A stretch of 64,000 nt of DNA from the NCBI GenBank assembly GCA_033557465.1, contig CM066033.1, forward strand, positions 1,357,901,834 through 1,357,965,833. Direction: 5' to 3'. Each line of letters starts with the position of its first letter. Within the stretch, counting starts at the first letter, position 1. Of this stretch, positions 1-10,059 are shown piece by piece. The translations under genes and the position numbers were made by a program. Under the pieces are notes generated by a model. The model was given only the letters and a program-made list of their open reading frames with translations, had not been told where the DNA came from and ran no database searches. The stretch is from Ichthyophis bannanicus (lineage: Eukaryota; Chordata; Amphibia; Gymnophiona; Ichthyophiidae).

Positions 1-111
1 GTATTGTGATGTTCAGTTTGATGGTGGGAGGTGGGATGAAGGTGGCGTTTCGGGTGATGAGTAGTGCTTCTGTCTTGTTGTAGTTTATGGTCAGGTTGTT
101 TTCTTGGGTCC
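1..111 (-). mobile_element. L2-clade LINE fragment, RT C-terminal part, cut by window edge
   Basis: Read on the minus strand, the first ~110 bases encode a peptide containing NNLTINYNKTEALLITRN, which matches the segment just after the RT palm in L2-clade LINEs (N-x-L-x-x-N-x-x-KTE). The fragment runs off the left window edge, and no boundary is visible at its other end near 111. It is a short, dead piece. Confidence 0.7.
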
Positions 112-770
112 ATACCAAGTTAGAAATGTGTCCTGTGCGACTAATGAATCTGGTGTCCCCCTCTGCCCTAGTCCTGTGCAGTAAGTCACTCTTTTTGAGC
201 TTCCTGGAAGCCCAGTGATGATATCAGTGCCCCTTCTGTACTGGCACCCAGTGGGGCAGCACCACTGGGCACAGTTCTTGGTACAGCCCTGAGAGTCACT
301 ATATTGCTCTATGTCAAAAGGCAGAGACTTCACCAGTCGTGGGACTCCTAAGATGAGGTCTTCCTTTCTTATTTGTGAAACATGGAACTTTACATGCCTG
401 GAAGGTCTTGGAGGAGTGAGGTAAGGGTCAGTGTTGTCTCCACCAAAAAGGGAGATCATATCATAGAAGAGCCCAGCACAAAATCATTGCTTACCCTTTG
501 TGGAGACCCAGGTAGCACTGTTCTATTTAGGTCTACCACCCATGGATTACAGGGTTCTGGGATGAGACTAGCAAAGACCGGGAGGCCTTTGGCCCTTGGG
601 TTCATTCATTCTGACTATTTCCACTTCCAAAAGCTCAATCTAGCATAGGTTTGTCCTGAGCTCTTAGCATGTACTGAAATTTTAAATAGTGAACCAAGTG
701 GAAAGTGCATAATTATAAAAAATATAAAATAGTACAAGATGAAAATGCACATTTATAGTGCGATAAAACA
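112..770. other. Unassigned sequence
   Basis: No recognisable gene or repeat was seen. Two small open frames (minus 91-459, 122 residues; plus 382-648, 88 residues) show no domain, signal peptide or family likeness and are probably chance frames. The stretch may be old unique DNA or an unrecognised repeat. Confidence 0.4.
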
Positions 771-889
771 GTGCATTTCCCCTTCCTCCACTTGCAAACT
801 TACACATGTTGGGAGGGGGCGGGATGCGAAGAAACATGATGAAGTGTGTCTCGTTAGGGCAGCAGGCGCTGTGGAGCTGTTTGAGTGGT

Positions 890-1526
890 GTTGTCTACAT
901 AGTTGTGTCTATCTTGAGAGAGAGTTTGTGTGCATGAGTGATGGGGTGGTGTACATTTGGTACGGATGGTGCGGGTGTGGGGTGTGTACATGTGTTGCAG
1001 AGATGGGGTGTGTGTGCCTGTGTGTGGTGTGGGAGTGGGGTATGTCTGTCTGTGTGCAGGGGTGGGGTGTTTGGGTTTGGCAGTGGGAGTGGAATATCTG
1101 TGTAAAGCTGAGATGGAGTGAGTGTGTGTGTGTGTGTGTGTGTGTGGTGTCTGCGTGTGTGTGTGTGATGTGGGTCTGGGGTGTCTGTGCAAGCTGCAGG
1201 AGAGGTTAAGGTGCAGTCTTGGAATGCCTGTGTGTGTGCGGTATGGGAGTGGTATGGGGGTGTGTGTGTTACAGGGTTGGGGTGTGGGTGTGGGTGTGTG
1301 TGGTGCAAGGGTGAGCTACAGTATCTGTGTGTGCTGCAGGAGTAGGGGGTTAAGGAGTTTGGCATGCCTTTGTGTGCATGTATGTGTGTGCATGTGTATG
1401 AGGTACAGGCTTGGGGTATGTGTGTCGTACAGGATTGGGGTATCTATATGTGTGTGTGGTACAGTGTTGGGATGTGTATGTGTGTGCGACTGAGTATGTG
1501 TGGTGCAGGCTTGGAGTGCCTCTATA

Positions 1527-1561
<35 letters not shown>

Positions 1562-1591
1562 CAGGGGTAAGGTATCTGTGTGTGCTGCAGG
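890..1591 (+). repeat. GT-rich degenerate minisatellite
   Basis: About 700 bases of degenerate tandem units built from GTGTGTG runs, a GGTGCAGG/GCTGCAGG core and TTGGGGTGTCTGTG-like segments, with uninterrupted GT runs near 1121-1145 and 1530-1558. All frames across it give Cys/Val/Trp-rich or His/Thr/Pro-rich artefactual peptides. The same type of block recurs as CA-rich sequence at 36530-36790 and 60310-60480, and as GT at 2085-2172, always next to a purine/pyrimidine-rich block. Confidence 0.85.
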
Positions 1592-2057
1592 CAGGGCTGG
1601 CCCAAGGGTTTCTGCTGCCCTAGACAGAATCCCCAGCCGTGCTGCCCCTCAAGCCAAGCTGTGCCGCCCTGTGCTGAGCCACGCTACCACCAATTCCGGC
1701 GGCGGGGTAGAGGGGGACGCAGCTTGGCTTGACAGCAGGCCATGTGCTTGAGCACAAATGGCCTGCTGCTTCTGACCCCCATCTGACATAACTTCTGGGA
1801 TTCAGAAGTGGCAGGCCATGTGTGCTGGAGCACATGGCCTGCCACCGAGCCTAGCTGCCTCCTCCCCTGCTGCCGGAATCAGCGGCAGCAGAGGGCGGCT
1901 CAGCACAAGGGAGGGGGAAGGGTGCCACAGCTCAGTGCATGCGGGGGGGGGGAGGGGGGGCGGCAGGCCATGTGGGCCGAAGCACATGGTCTGCCGCCTA
2001 TAGAGATCTGCTGCCCTAGGCAGCCACCTAGCCTGCCTAGTAGTTGGGCCGGCCCTG
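1592..2057. mobile_element. hAT-like MITE with CAGGGC-GGCCC termini
   Basis: A 466-bp element starts CAGGGCTGGCCCAAG and ends with the inverse CCGGCCCTG preceded by GTTGGG. The flanking octamers GCTGCAGG (1584-1591) and GCAGCAGG (2058-2065) differ at one base, consistent with the 8-bp target duplication of hAT transposons. The interior repeats 'GGCAGGCCATGTG' in both orientations and has no transposase frame. It sits inside the GT-rich minisatellite, which resumes on its right side, so it is younger than that repeat. Confidence 0.7.
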
Positions 2058-2065
2058 GCAGCAGG

Positions 2066-2480
2066 AATAGGGTGGGGCAGGTTAAGGTGCAGGCTTGGAG
2101 TACCTGTGTGTATGTGTGTGTGTGGTACAGGATTGGGTACAGGGTGGTGTGTGTGTGTGTGTGTGTGTTTGTCTGTGCGTGCTGCATGAGTAGGGTATAC
2201 CTCTTGGCATATATCTATTCTGGCCCTTTCCCCGTGCATACTTCCCTCCCCTTCCCCCTCCTGCACCTCTCCTGCAGCTACTCCCCTTCTACTCTCAGCC
2301 CTCCTCCAGAGTCTCCTCTGTTCTGGCTTTCCATCCCCACTAGCCCTTTGAATCTCTCCTGCCTTCTTTCCTTATCTCTTCTTGCCCTTCCCCTAGCATC
2401 TAACCTTTACTCCTGGTCAACCTTTATTGCAGTCGTGGCTTCTCTTTTCTCTTCTACCAGTGGGAAATGGGCTCCCCATC
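2066..2480. repeat. GT block followed by pyrimidine-rich block
   Basis: The GT-rich minisatellite resumes after the MITE (GT run near 2145-2168) and passes into ~280 bases of C/T-rich sequence (about 2220-2400). The pairing of a GT/CA minisatellite with a pure-strand-biased block recurs in reverse orientation at 36.36-36.79 kb and 59.9-60.5 kb, so this is probably one composite repeat family. The 228-residue frame at 1808-2494 is a composition artefact. Confidence 0.6.
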
Positions 2481-2539
2481 AGCACTTTAAATAGAGCATA
2501 GCAGTGGGAATGAAATCCCGAGCTGGCTACCTGCCTGTC

Positions 2540-3204
2540 ACAATCCAAAGGCATAGGTTTGTTTGTGCAAGCACAGAACATACAGACGGACAAAAAGACA
2601 GATGGACCCTCACTAACAAGTGCTATCGCTAGATTGAAATGCATCTACAAAGGAATAGTAAATTCAGCTTCTCTTTACTTTCTTCTCTGGGGTAGAGAAA
2701 ATCCTCTTCACCACCATCTGGGATTCTCTCCTGTAGAAGCGGGATCTACTCTTCTCCTTGCCCCAATCAGAATACCTTGCACGTCCTAGAGACTGGATGC
2801 AAATGCAGGCAGTGGGCATTTTTTTTTTCCATAGATCCCGGTCCTCCTTGTCTCAGCTCCTGGGCTTATTCTCTGAATCTTCTTCTTCTCATCCAGGATC
2901 AGTAGGAACCCTTAATTCTCTTTCTTTAAGAGGCTTCCTTCATCCTCTGACTCCTTATTATGTTTAGACGATACTAGTATCATGATTTAATAAGCCAAGG
3001 ACAGATAAGCATAGCGGCTTAGCCAGTCAAAGACAGTGGCAAAGGCTTTTCTAGCCAAAGACAGGAAACTGCCTTTGGGATGAGTATTTATACTAGTCAC
3101 TTTTCCTTCCAAATTGAGGTCTCCTCTACCATTATTTGATGGGTAAGGAGAACCTTCCCAATTCTGGAAAGAAATGGGTGCCATATAAAGGTCACCTATG
3201 AACT
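2540..3204. other. Unassigned sequence
   Basis: No coding similarity, repeat boundary or RNA gene was recognised between the pyrimidine block and the SINE at 3205. Short frames on both strands lack features. Confidence 0.35.
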
Positions 3205-3410
3205 AGTGGAGGAGTAATCTAGTGGTTGATAACCAAGCAACTGCTGTTTGAGTCCCACTGGCATTTCTTGTGGCCTTGGACAAGTCAACTAATCCTTGAG
3301 TACCTCAGAAGAAAGACCTGGCAATCTACTTCTGGTCGCACTGCCAAAAAAAACCAGGAGCTACTGCATCACCAGGAGTCAGCACTGACTCAAAGGCACT
3401 TTAAAAAAAA
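3205..3410 (+). mobile_element. tRNA-derived SINE with RTE-like tail
   Basis: Head GGAGGAGTAATCTAGTGGTTG carries a degenerate pol III A box and is followed by a B-box-like segment (TTTGAGTCCCACTGG). The body has the 'CTTGTGGCCTTGGACAAGTCA' SINE core, then CCTGGCAATCTACTTCTGG and a 3' part ending AGTCAGCACTGACTCAAAGGCAC-like plus an A run. That end resembles the RTE 3' terminus at 46.5 kb (ATGAGTCG...GACTCGACGGCAC). The pentamer GAACT at 3200-3204 and 3411-3415 is a likely target duplication. Relatives are at 30995, 47686, 49726 and 51905. Confidence 0.8.
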
Positions 3411-3561
3411 GAACTCTCTCTTCACTTGTCTCGGGCTTGAAAATCCATTGTAGCAGCAGTATGTGCTTCTGGCTGAGAGAGGAGTCAGAGACAAGAGGAG
3501 ACCTGAAAGGAGAATGGCAAAAGGAGTTCTGATCCCTTGAAGAATGTGTGAGAGGCAGGGC

Positions 3562-3884
3562 CGTACCAAGCGTGAATCGTGCCCTGTGCGACTTGCACAG
3601 CAGGCGCGTGCCCCCTGCACCTCCATCCAGCCACTTTCTGGATGGCGGCGGGAGAGAAGAGGCGCATCTGATGTGCAGTCGCCGGTACTCTAAGCAGATC
3701 TGTCCCTTCCTTCTCTGACATCGCTTCAAAAAAGGGAGAGACCAGACCTGCTTAGAGTGCCACGAAAAGGCTTAAGGAGCTCATTTCAACTGTCTGCCAT
3801 TTCCTGCCGCCACTGAGAGAAGAAAAAGTGGCGGCGGCAGGCAACATCAGACTGCTGAAATGTGCCTCTTAAGCCTTTGCGCCC
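3562..3884. repeat. Foldback (MITE-like) sequence with two internal hairpins
   Basis: Two nested hairpins are visible: arms near 3687-3705 and 3744-3762 (CTCTAAGCAGATCTG against CAGACCTGCTTAGAG), and arms near 3766-3822 and 3830-3883 (AGGCTTAAGGAGCTCATTTCA against TGAAATGTGCCTCTTAAGCCT, with GCCGCCAC inside). The left end resembles CAGGGCCG-type MITE termini. No open frame of note. Its right limit abuts the CR1 tail at 3885. Confidence 0.55.
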
Positions 3885-3988
3885 AGTGGAGGTGGTAGAG
3901 ATGAGGACAGTATCTGAATTCAAAAAAGCATGGGACAAACATAGAGGATCTCTAAAGGAAAAAAGGGGACTGTTGTAGTTGTTGATAT
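3885..3988 (+). mobile_element. CR1 3' tail, left half (split by L2)
   Basis: This matches, in opposite orientation, the CR1 3' region at 24.65-24.77 kb: the peptide zone for PVEVVEM...VSEFKKAWD, then the 3' UTR with ATAGAGGATCTCTAAAGGAAA and GTTGTTGATA. It stops at GTTGTTGATAT, where an L2 tail begins, and resumes at 6537. The two halves reconstruct an uninterrupted CR1 end. Confidence 0.85.
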
Positions 3989-6543
3989 TTATTTATTTAT
4001 TTATTTAACAAGAACTTATATACCGCTGCTTCCATAGTTCAGCTGCGGTTTACAGATAACAACATTCAACAAAGCATAGTTTGTTTTACATATAACATCA
4101 GATAACTATAAGCAATATAAAATAAACAGAGTAATATTAAACTGAATGGCACAGAACAGTGCAACTTATATACATTATTTACATATAGACATTATGTGGG
4201 GTATAATCATGGAGAGAAGTTCAGAATCTGATAGGGAGAGTTTTCTTTTTATGTTGTAGTGAGATGTCAGACAAAGAATGGTTAGCCTTTATCTAATTCT
4301 TTTGAGTGGATGTCTTTACTATTGTAGTGTATTGTGAATAGATGGGTTTCAATTTTTTGCGGAATTCTTTAATCTCTGTTAGCATTCTTAGTTCTTCTGG
4401 GAGGGAATTCCAGGCTATTGGGGCTGCATGAGAGAACGCTCTGTTGTTTGTTGATTTATTTGTTTTTATGAAGTCTTTGGGGGGTTTTAGTTTATTTGAA
4501 TGACCTTTTCTTTGAGGTTTTGAGTGTTCTTTAGTAATTAATTTACTTAATGTATGTGGTGCCATATCGAATAGTGTTTTAAATGTAGTTATTAATGTTT
4601 TGTATATTATCCTGCTTTGAATTGGCAGCCAGTGAAGGGACTCTAGTATTGGTGTTATATGTTGATGAGAATGTGTTTTCGTTATTATCCTAGCTGCTGA
4701 GTTTTGTGCAATTTGAAGCCTTTTAATGTTTTGTTTTGTTGCGCCTAATAATATTAAATTAGCAAAGTCAAAGTGGGGGGTTATGGTGGCTTGAATTATG
4801 CTGATGAAATCGTGTATGTATACAAGGGGTCTAAGTTGTTTAAGTATTTTAAGCTTGAAATAAATTTTCTTTGTAGTGTTTCTGATATGGGTGTCTAATG
4901 TTAAATGTTTATCTATAATTACTCCTAAGTATCTGACTTCGTTTTTTATTTTGATTTCCTGGTTTTGTAGTGTTATATGTGTTGGTGGGGTATAGTCTTG
5001 GTTTTTAGTGACGATTAGCACTTCTGTTTTTGAGTGATTTATTTGGAGATTGTGGGCGTTTAGCCATAAAGTTATTTCTTTGAAGCAATCTGATAGGAGT
5101 TGCAACGGTATGTTAGGGATTGTGAATGGGATGTACATCATAATATCATCTGCATACAGATGATAGAGTACACCATATTTTTTAAAGATATTGCAAACTG
5201 GTTTTATGTATATGTTAAATAGGAGAGCTGAAAGTGCTGAGCCTTGTGGTAAACCTGTTTCAAATTTATATGATTCAGACGTTTGGTTGCCTATTCTAAC
5301 ATTTTGGGTTCTATTGCTCAGATAGGATGTGAACCATTTATGAACTGTAGAATATATTCCTATATGTCTTAAGTTGTTAAGCATTATTGAATGGTGAACA
5401 CTATCAAAAGCTGCTGATATGTCCATAAATAATAGGATGAAGGCTTTTTTGTGGTTGTCAATTCCTCTTAAAAGTGTGTCAATTAGTACGGTCAGGAGTG
5501 TTTCAACTCCATGCTTGGGACGAAATCCATATTGTTGGTCGTCAAGCAGATAGGATGAGTCAAGGAATTCTTGTGTCTGTATTTGTACAGTTTTTTCTAT
5601 GACTTTTGCTAAGAATGGTATACTTGAGATCGGTCTGTAAGATTTTGGGGAGGTTTTGTCAAGTGTGTTATTCTTTAGAATTGGTCTGATTTGTACATGT
5701 TTAAGTGTAGGTGGGAGGTGACCTTGGAGTAGTGATAGGTTGACCATAGGGAGTATGAAGGATAGAAGAGTTGGGAGTGTGTTTTTTATCCAGGCTACTG
5801 GGCAGGGGTCGAGATAAGAAGTTGTCGTGTTGAGATTGAGAATGATATTTTTTAATGATGTTTTGGATATCGGGTGAAATTCTGGCCATTCGTTTAGTAT
5901 ATGAGGTGTGTAGATTGAGTCTAGGGTCATTGGTGAGTGTTTTGTTTTGTTTTGATAATAGTTGGCTAAGGTTTGTGCTGATATATCAGTGATTTCCTTG
6001 CTAGAGGCTTGGGAATTGTTAGTTAGATTACTAACAATGGAAAATAGTTCTCTTGGTCTATTATATGCTTTTGATAGGATTGTAGCATAGTAATTTTTCT
6101 TTGAGTTATCTATTGCGTCTTTATAGATTGTGAGATGGTTGTAATATAGTTCTTTCTCAATGGTGGATTTAGTTTTGCGCCATTTACGTTCTAAATTTCT
6201 TAGTTCTCTTTTCATTTGTTTTAATGTGCTATTAAACCATGGTGTGCAGTTAGATTTTGAATAGGTTCGTTTTTTATTAGTATGATTTATTATGGCTGCG
6301 TTGTTTATGGTGGTATGCCAGTTTTGACCGCTTCTTCTAAGTTTGTTGGGGATAGTGTAAGGTAAGGGATTGTAGAATCCAGGAACTCAGTCTCATTAAA
6401 TTTCTTAAATTTTGTAGTCTGGCCATTACCTGTGTGTTTTATGGTACAGTTGGTATTGTAGTTAATGTTTAATTTGATGAGGTGGTGATCAGACCAAGGT
6501 ATTTGAAAGCATTCTAATGAGTCGTGTTTAAACAGTTTGATAT
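3982..6543 (-). mobile_element. 5'-truncated L2-clade LINE inserted into a CR1 tail
   Basis: The element lies on the minus strand and ends at 3989 in an (AAAT)n tail preceded by the L2-type 3' hairpin (AAACCGCAGC ... GCAGCGGTATATAA in minus reading, 4018-4055). The 7-mer TTGATAT occurs at 3982-3988 and 6537-6543 and is the likely target duplication. The 5' end is truncated within the endonuclease domain: minus 6536-6216 encodes a WSDHHLIKLNI motif, the end of the EN domain, with a frameshift near 6300. The RT frame below it is open. Confidence 0.9.
4293..6215 (-). CDS. L2-clade ORF2 reverse transcriptase (partial, EN lost)
   Basis: This 640-residue frame is the RT part of an L2-clade LINE ORF2, the enzyme that copies the element's RNA at a nicked target. 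RT signatures are in order: YRPIS (193-197), QQYGFRPKHG (227-236), LFMDISAAFDS (262-272, motif A aspartate), GLPQGSALSALLFNIYI (321-337) and YHLYADDI (351-358). YADD lies at 5145-5156, so the catalytic aspartates are present. The C-terminus has the L2-typical block with HITPILESLHWLPIQSR, then a WNSLPEELR-like segment near residue 605. The frame is open from its first Met, but that Met is not a true start: coding continues 5' in another frame toward the EN motif. The family's usual ORF2 is roughly 900-1,000 residues, so about a third is missing. The intact RT suggests a fairly recent insertion. Confidence 0.92.
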   Translation of the reverse strand: MKRELRNLERKWRKTKSTIEKELYYNHLTIYKDAIDNSKKNYYATILSKAYNRPRELFSIVSNLTNNSQASSKEITDISAQTLANYYQNKTKHSPMTLDSIYTPHILNEWPEFHPISKTSLKNIILNLNTTTSYLDPCPVAWIKNTLPTLLSFILPMVNLSLLQGHLPPTLKHVQIRPILKNNTLDKTSPKSYRPISSIPFLAKVIEKTVQIQTQEFLDSSYLLDDQQYGFRPKHGVETLLTVLIDTLLRGIDNHKKAFILLFMDISAAFDSVHHSIMLNNLRHIGIYSTVHKWFTSYLSNRTQNVRIGNQTSESYKFETGLPQGSALSALLFNIYIKPVCNIFKKYGVLYHLYADDIMMYIPFTIPNIPLQLLSDCFKEITLWLNAHNLQINHSKTEVLIVTKNQDYTPPTHITLQNQEIKIKNEVRYLGVIIDKHLTLDTHIRNTTKKIYFKLKILKQLRPLVYIHDFISIIQATITPHFDFANLILLGATKQNIKRLQIAQNSAARIITKTHSHQHITPILESLHWLPIQSRIIYKTLITTFKTLFDMAPHTLSKLITKEHSKPQRKGHSNKLKPPKDFIKTNKSTNNRAFSHAAPIAWNSLPEELRMLTEIKEFRKKLKPIYSQYTTIVKTSTQKN

Positions 6544-6606
6544 GGAAGGACAGACTAGATAGGCCATTTGGTCTTTTTCTGTCGTCATATTTCTATGTTT
6601 CTATGT
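6537..6606 (+). mobile_element. CR1 3' tail, right half
   Basis: Continuation of the CR1 tail from 3885-3988: GATATGGAAGGACAGACTAG and the terminal region CTTTTTCTGTCGTC...TTTCTATGTTTCTATG. The end is the CR1-type short repeat (TTTCTATG twice). The equivalent stretch at 24603-24690 (minus) is uninterrupted. Confidence 0.85.
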
Positions 6607-6842
6607 ACGGTCCTGAGGGCAAGAAAACTGGAATCCAAGGCATAGGAGCCTAATCCTCAGGCTTTGAAGTCTTTGTCAGGAAGGAGAGCACTGCTAGAAC
6701 CATGAATGTGATTATGAATTTCTTTCTTTTTTACCTGTTTACTACTTTCTATTTTTTTCTGCCTGTCCTGCTATTTTAATGACCTTTCAGTAAACCTTTA
6801 GTTTGGAACACAATATGGAATGGGCGCAACATTTGTTGGAGT
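6607..6842. other. Spacer without recognised feature
   Basis: A short AT-rich gap between two CR1-derived ends. Nothing recognisable was seen in it. Confidence 0.4.
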
Positions 6843-7029
6843 GAACATAAGAACATAAGAATATACGAACATAAGATATGCCATACTGGGTCAGACCAAG
6901 GGCCATCAAGCCCAGTATCCTGTTTCCAACAGTGGCCAATCTAGGTCATACGTACCTAGCAGTTTCCCCAAAAGACACAGGTTCTGCAATGCTTGTACTG
7001 GGTCAAGCATTGATATCCTGGGTCCCTTC

Positions 7030-8799
7030 TTAATAATGGTTTATGGACCTTTCCTCCAGGAACTTGTCCAAACCTTTTTTAAACCCAGCTACACTAACAG
7101 CCTTTACTACATCCTCCGGTAACAAATTCCAGAGTTTGATTACACGTTGAGTGAAAAAATATTTTCGTTTATTAGTCTTAAATAGTTTATCCTGTAGCCT
7201 CATTGCATGTCCCCTAGTCTTTCTATATTCTGATAAGGTAAACAATCGATCTACGTTTACCCGTTCCACTCCGTTCATTAATTTATAGACTTCTATCATA
7301 TCTCCCCTCAGCGGTCTCTTTTCCAGATAAAAGAGCCTTAAACTTTTTAGCCTTTCTACATAGGAGTATCCTTCCATCCCCTTTACCATTTTGGTGGCTC
7401 TTCTCTGAACCTTTTCTAATAACGCTATATCCTTTTTAAGATACGGCGACCAGAATTGCACACAATATTCAAGGTGCGGTCTCACCATGGAACGGTATAG
7501 AGGCATTATAATATCTTTTGTTTTATTTTCCATTCCTTTCCTTATGATACCTAGCATTCTATTTGCTCTCTTGGCTGCCGCTGCACACTGGGCCAAGGGT
7601 TTTAACATGTTATCCACAATGACGCCTAAATCTTTTTCCTGGGTGGTTGTTCCTAATGTGGAACCTTGCATTGTGTAACCATAGTTTGGGTTGTTCTTCC
7701 CTAGGTGCATAACTTTGCACTTGTCCACATTAAATTTCATCTGCCATTTTGATGACCAGTCTTCCAATTTATTAAGATCCTCTTGCAATTTTCCACAATC
7801 CTCTTGGGTTTTAACAACTTTAAATAGTTTTGTGTCATCTGCAAATTTGATAACCTCACTCGTTATTCCACTTTCCAGGTCATTTATGAATATGTCAAAA
7901 AGCAGCGGACCCAGCACAGATCCCTGGGGTACACCACTATTCACCTTTCTCCATTGGGAAAATTGGCCATTTAGCCCAACCCTCTGCTTTCTATCTTTTA
8001 ACCAGTTCCTGAACCACAATAGTACACTGCCTCCTATCCCATGACTCTTTAGTTTTGCCAAAAGTCTCTGATGAGAGATCTTGTCAAAGGCTTTCTGAAA
8101 GTCCAGATACACTATATCAACCGACTCACCTTTGTCCACCTGTTTATTCACACTTTCAAAAAAACATAACAGATTAGTAAGACAAGATCTTCCTTGTCTA
8201 AAGCCATGTTGGCTGTCTCCCATTAGACCATGACTATCTACATGATGAGTAATTTTATTCTTTATGATGGTTTCTACCATTTTTCCTGGTACTGACGTCA
8301 GGCTCACCGGTCTGTAGTTTCCCGGATCACCCCTGGAACCCTTTTTAAAAATTGGTGTTACATTGGCGATCCTCCAATCTTCAGGTATTAGAGATGATTT
8401 TAATGATAGTTCACAGATTACTAATAGCAGGTCTGCAATCTCATATTTCAGTTCTTTCAACACCCTTGGATGTATACCATCCGGCCCAGGTGATTTGCTA
8501 CTCTTCAGTTTATCTAATAGTTGTAATACATCTTCCCGATGTATCGATATTTCCTTCAATTCTTCCGCACCTTTAAATTCCACATCAGTCATGGGTAACA
8601 TCCCTACATCTTCCTCAGTAAAGACCGATGCAAAGAATTCATTCAGTCTCTCCGCTATCGCCTTGTCGCCTCTTAGTGCCCCTTTAACTCCTCTATCATC
8701 TAATGGACCAACTGAGTCTCTCACAGGTTTTTTGCTACGAATGTTCATGAAAAAACTCTTTATTTTGCATTTTTGCTTCCACAGCAAGCTTCTTCTCAA
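7030..8799 (-). CDS. CR1 ORF2, reverse transcriptase part
   Basis: 589-residue frame encoding the RT and C-terminal domains of CR1 ORF2, which does target-primed reverse transcription. Signatures: SPGPDGI (103-109), YRPVSL (162-167), HGFRQGRSCLTNLL (198-211), YLDFQKAFD (231-239, motif A), [13 protein letters not shown] (289-301) and FADD (319-322, at 7834-7845; FADD replaces YADD as is usual in CR1). The C-terminus has HLEYCVQFWSP, the KVQRRATKMVKGME zinc-associated region and WNLLPEDVV. The stop lies just before the 3' UTR. The first ~18 residues overlap the upstream EN frame in another register, so a single-base indel near 8740-8799 separates the two halves. The start Met is therefore not biological. 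Confidence 0.95.
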   Translation of the reverse strand: MRRSLLWKQKCKIKSFFMNIRSKKPVRDSVGPLDDRGVKGALRGDKAIAERLNEFFASVFTEEDVGMLPMTDVEFKGAEELKEISIHREDVLQLLDKLKSSKSPGPDGIHPRVLKELKYEIADLLLVICELSLKSSLIPEDWRIANVTPIFKKGSRGDPGNYRPVSLTSVPGKMVETIIKNKITHHVDSHGLMGDSQHGFRQGRSCLTNLLCFFESVNKQVDKGESVDIVYLDFQKAFDKISHQRLLAKLKSHGIGGSVLLWFRNWLKDRKQRVGLNGQFSQWRKVNSGVPQGSVLGPLLFDIFINDLESGITSEVIKFADDTKLFKVVKTQEDCGKLQEDLNKLEDWSSKWQMKFNVDKCKVMHLGKNNPNYGYTMQGSTLGTTTQEKDLGVIVDNMLKPLAQCAAAAKRANRMLGIIRKGMENKTKDIIMPLYRSMVRPHLEYCVQFWSPYLKKDIALLEKVQRRATKMVKGMEGYSYVERLKSLRLFYLEKRPLRGDMIEVYKLMNGVERVNVDRLFTLSEYRKTRGHAMRLQDKLFKTNKRKYFFTQRVIKLWNLLPEDVVKAVSVAGFKKGLDKFLEERSINHY

Positions 8800-9994
8800 A
8801 TTCTCCCTTTGCCTGCTTTATCAATGACTTGCATTTGACCTGCCAGTGCTTGTGCTGTTTCCAGGTTTCGTCGTTTGGCTCTTTTTGCCATTTCCTGAAA
8901 GATGCTTTTTTGGCAACAACAGCCTCTCTGACCTCACCTTTAAACCATCCTGGCAGTTTTTTGGACTTCCTTCCACTTTTCTTAAAGCGTGGAATACAGC
9001 TGGTCTGGGCTTCCAAGATAGTATTTTTCAACACCACCCAAGCTTGATGTAAGTCTTTAACCTTTGCAACTGCTCCTTTTAGTTTTTTCTTAACTATTTT
9101 CCTCATGTTATCATAGTCTCCCTTTCGAAAGTTAAAAGGTAGTACTGTGGATTTCCTTACTATCCCTCCTCCACTAATTAAATCAAAGGAGATCATGCTA
9201 TGATCACTATTGCCAAGTGGCCCCAACACCCTTATCTCTTGCACTAGATCTGGTGTTCCACTAAGGACTAGGTCTAATATGACTTCCCCTCTGGTCGGTT
9301 CATGAACCAGCTGCTCCAAGAAGCAGTCATTTATGTCATCTAGGAACTTTATCTCCCTAGCATGTCCTGCCGTGACACTAACCCAGTCGATACCGGGGTA
9401 ATTGAAATCACCCATTATTATTACTGCGCTGTAACTTTTGTTAGCTTCCTTGATTTCTTTGAGCATTTCATCATCCATTTGTTCATTCTGGCTAGGCGGT
9501 CGATAGTACACCCCCACTGCCATTGCCTTCCCCTTTTTACATGGAATTTCAGTCCATAGAGATTCTACAGCAAATTTTGTTTCCTGCAAAACTTTAATCC
9601 TTTCTGACTCAATGCCCTCTCTAACATAGAGCGCAACCCCTCCACCAATTTGATCAGCTCTATCATTACGATATAGTTTGTACCCAGGTATCACAGTGTC
9701 CCACTGGTTGTCCTCCTTCCACCATGTCTCTGATATTCCAACCATATCTAACCTTTCATTTAGTGCTATATATTCTAACTCTCCCATCTTTTTTTTTAGA
9801 CTTCTAGCATTTGCATACAAGCATTTTAGAGACTGTATTTTATTCATATTAATTTGGCTATTGGTAGACATGGGTAATTTGGGATCTTTAAGCTCTGTCT
9901 GCTCCATACTCGAGGGCATTTGGGCTACTTTACTCATTTTTGGAACCTCTCTGCTTTTGGTAGTATCCTTCAAGGATACATTCTTCCGAACCAA
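8735..9994 (-). CDS. CR1 ORF2, endonuclease part
   Basis: 419-residue frame with an APE-type endonuclease that nicks the genomic target. Motifs in order: LYANARSL (59-66), GISETWW (86-92), GGGVALYV (117-124), VYYRPPS (162-168), IIMGDFNYPGIDW (193-205), LDLVLSGTPD (240-249) and NSDHSMISF (262-270, catalytic His). All expected metal and catalytic residues are visible. A linker rich in Lys follows (300-419) and loses frame at the junction with the RT part. The N-terminal ~50 residues are low in similarity, typical for CR1. Translation would probably depend on the upstream ORF1 transcript. Confidence 0.93.
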   Translation of the reverse strand: MVRKNVSLKDTTKSREVPKMSKVAQMPSSMEQTELKDPKLPMSTNSQINMNKIQSLKCLYANARSLKKKMGELEYIALNERLDMVGISETWWKEDNQWDTVIPGYKLYRNDRADQIGGGVALYVREGIESERIKVLQETKFAVESLWTEIPCKKGKAMAVGVYYRPPSQNEQMDDEMLKEIKEANKSYSAVIIMGDFNYPGIDWVSVTAGHAREIKFLDDINDCFLEQLVHEPTRGEVILDLVLSGTPDLVQEIRVLGPLGNSDHSMISFDLISGGGIVRKSTVLPFNFRKGDYDNMRKIVKKKLKGAVAKVKDLHQAWVVLKNTILEAQTSCIPRFKKSGRKSKKLPGWFKGEVREAVVAKKASFRKWQKEPNDETWKQHKHWQVKCKSLIKQAKGEFEKKLAVEAKMQNKEFFHEHS

Positions 9995-10059
9995 GCGATC
10001 TTGGGCGACTGTTGGCTTTCCCCTATTATCTAGGTTAAAAGCTGCTCTATCTCCTTTTT

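Noticed and set aside
739..1570. Overlapping Cys/Val/Trp- and His/Thr/Pro-rich open frames on both strands
   Set aside because: They are translations of a GT-rich minisatellite; all registers are open because the repeat lacks stops.
1808..2494. 228-residue plus-strand frame
   Set aside because: It crosses the hAT-like MITE, a GT run and a C/T-rich block; no domain and no codon structure.
2417..2644. 75-residue minus frame with Cys residues (FCACTNKPMPLDCD)
   Set aside because: No recognisable domain, no splice context and a low-information neighbourhood.
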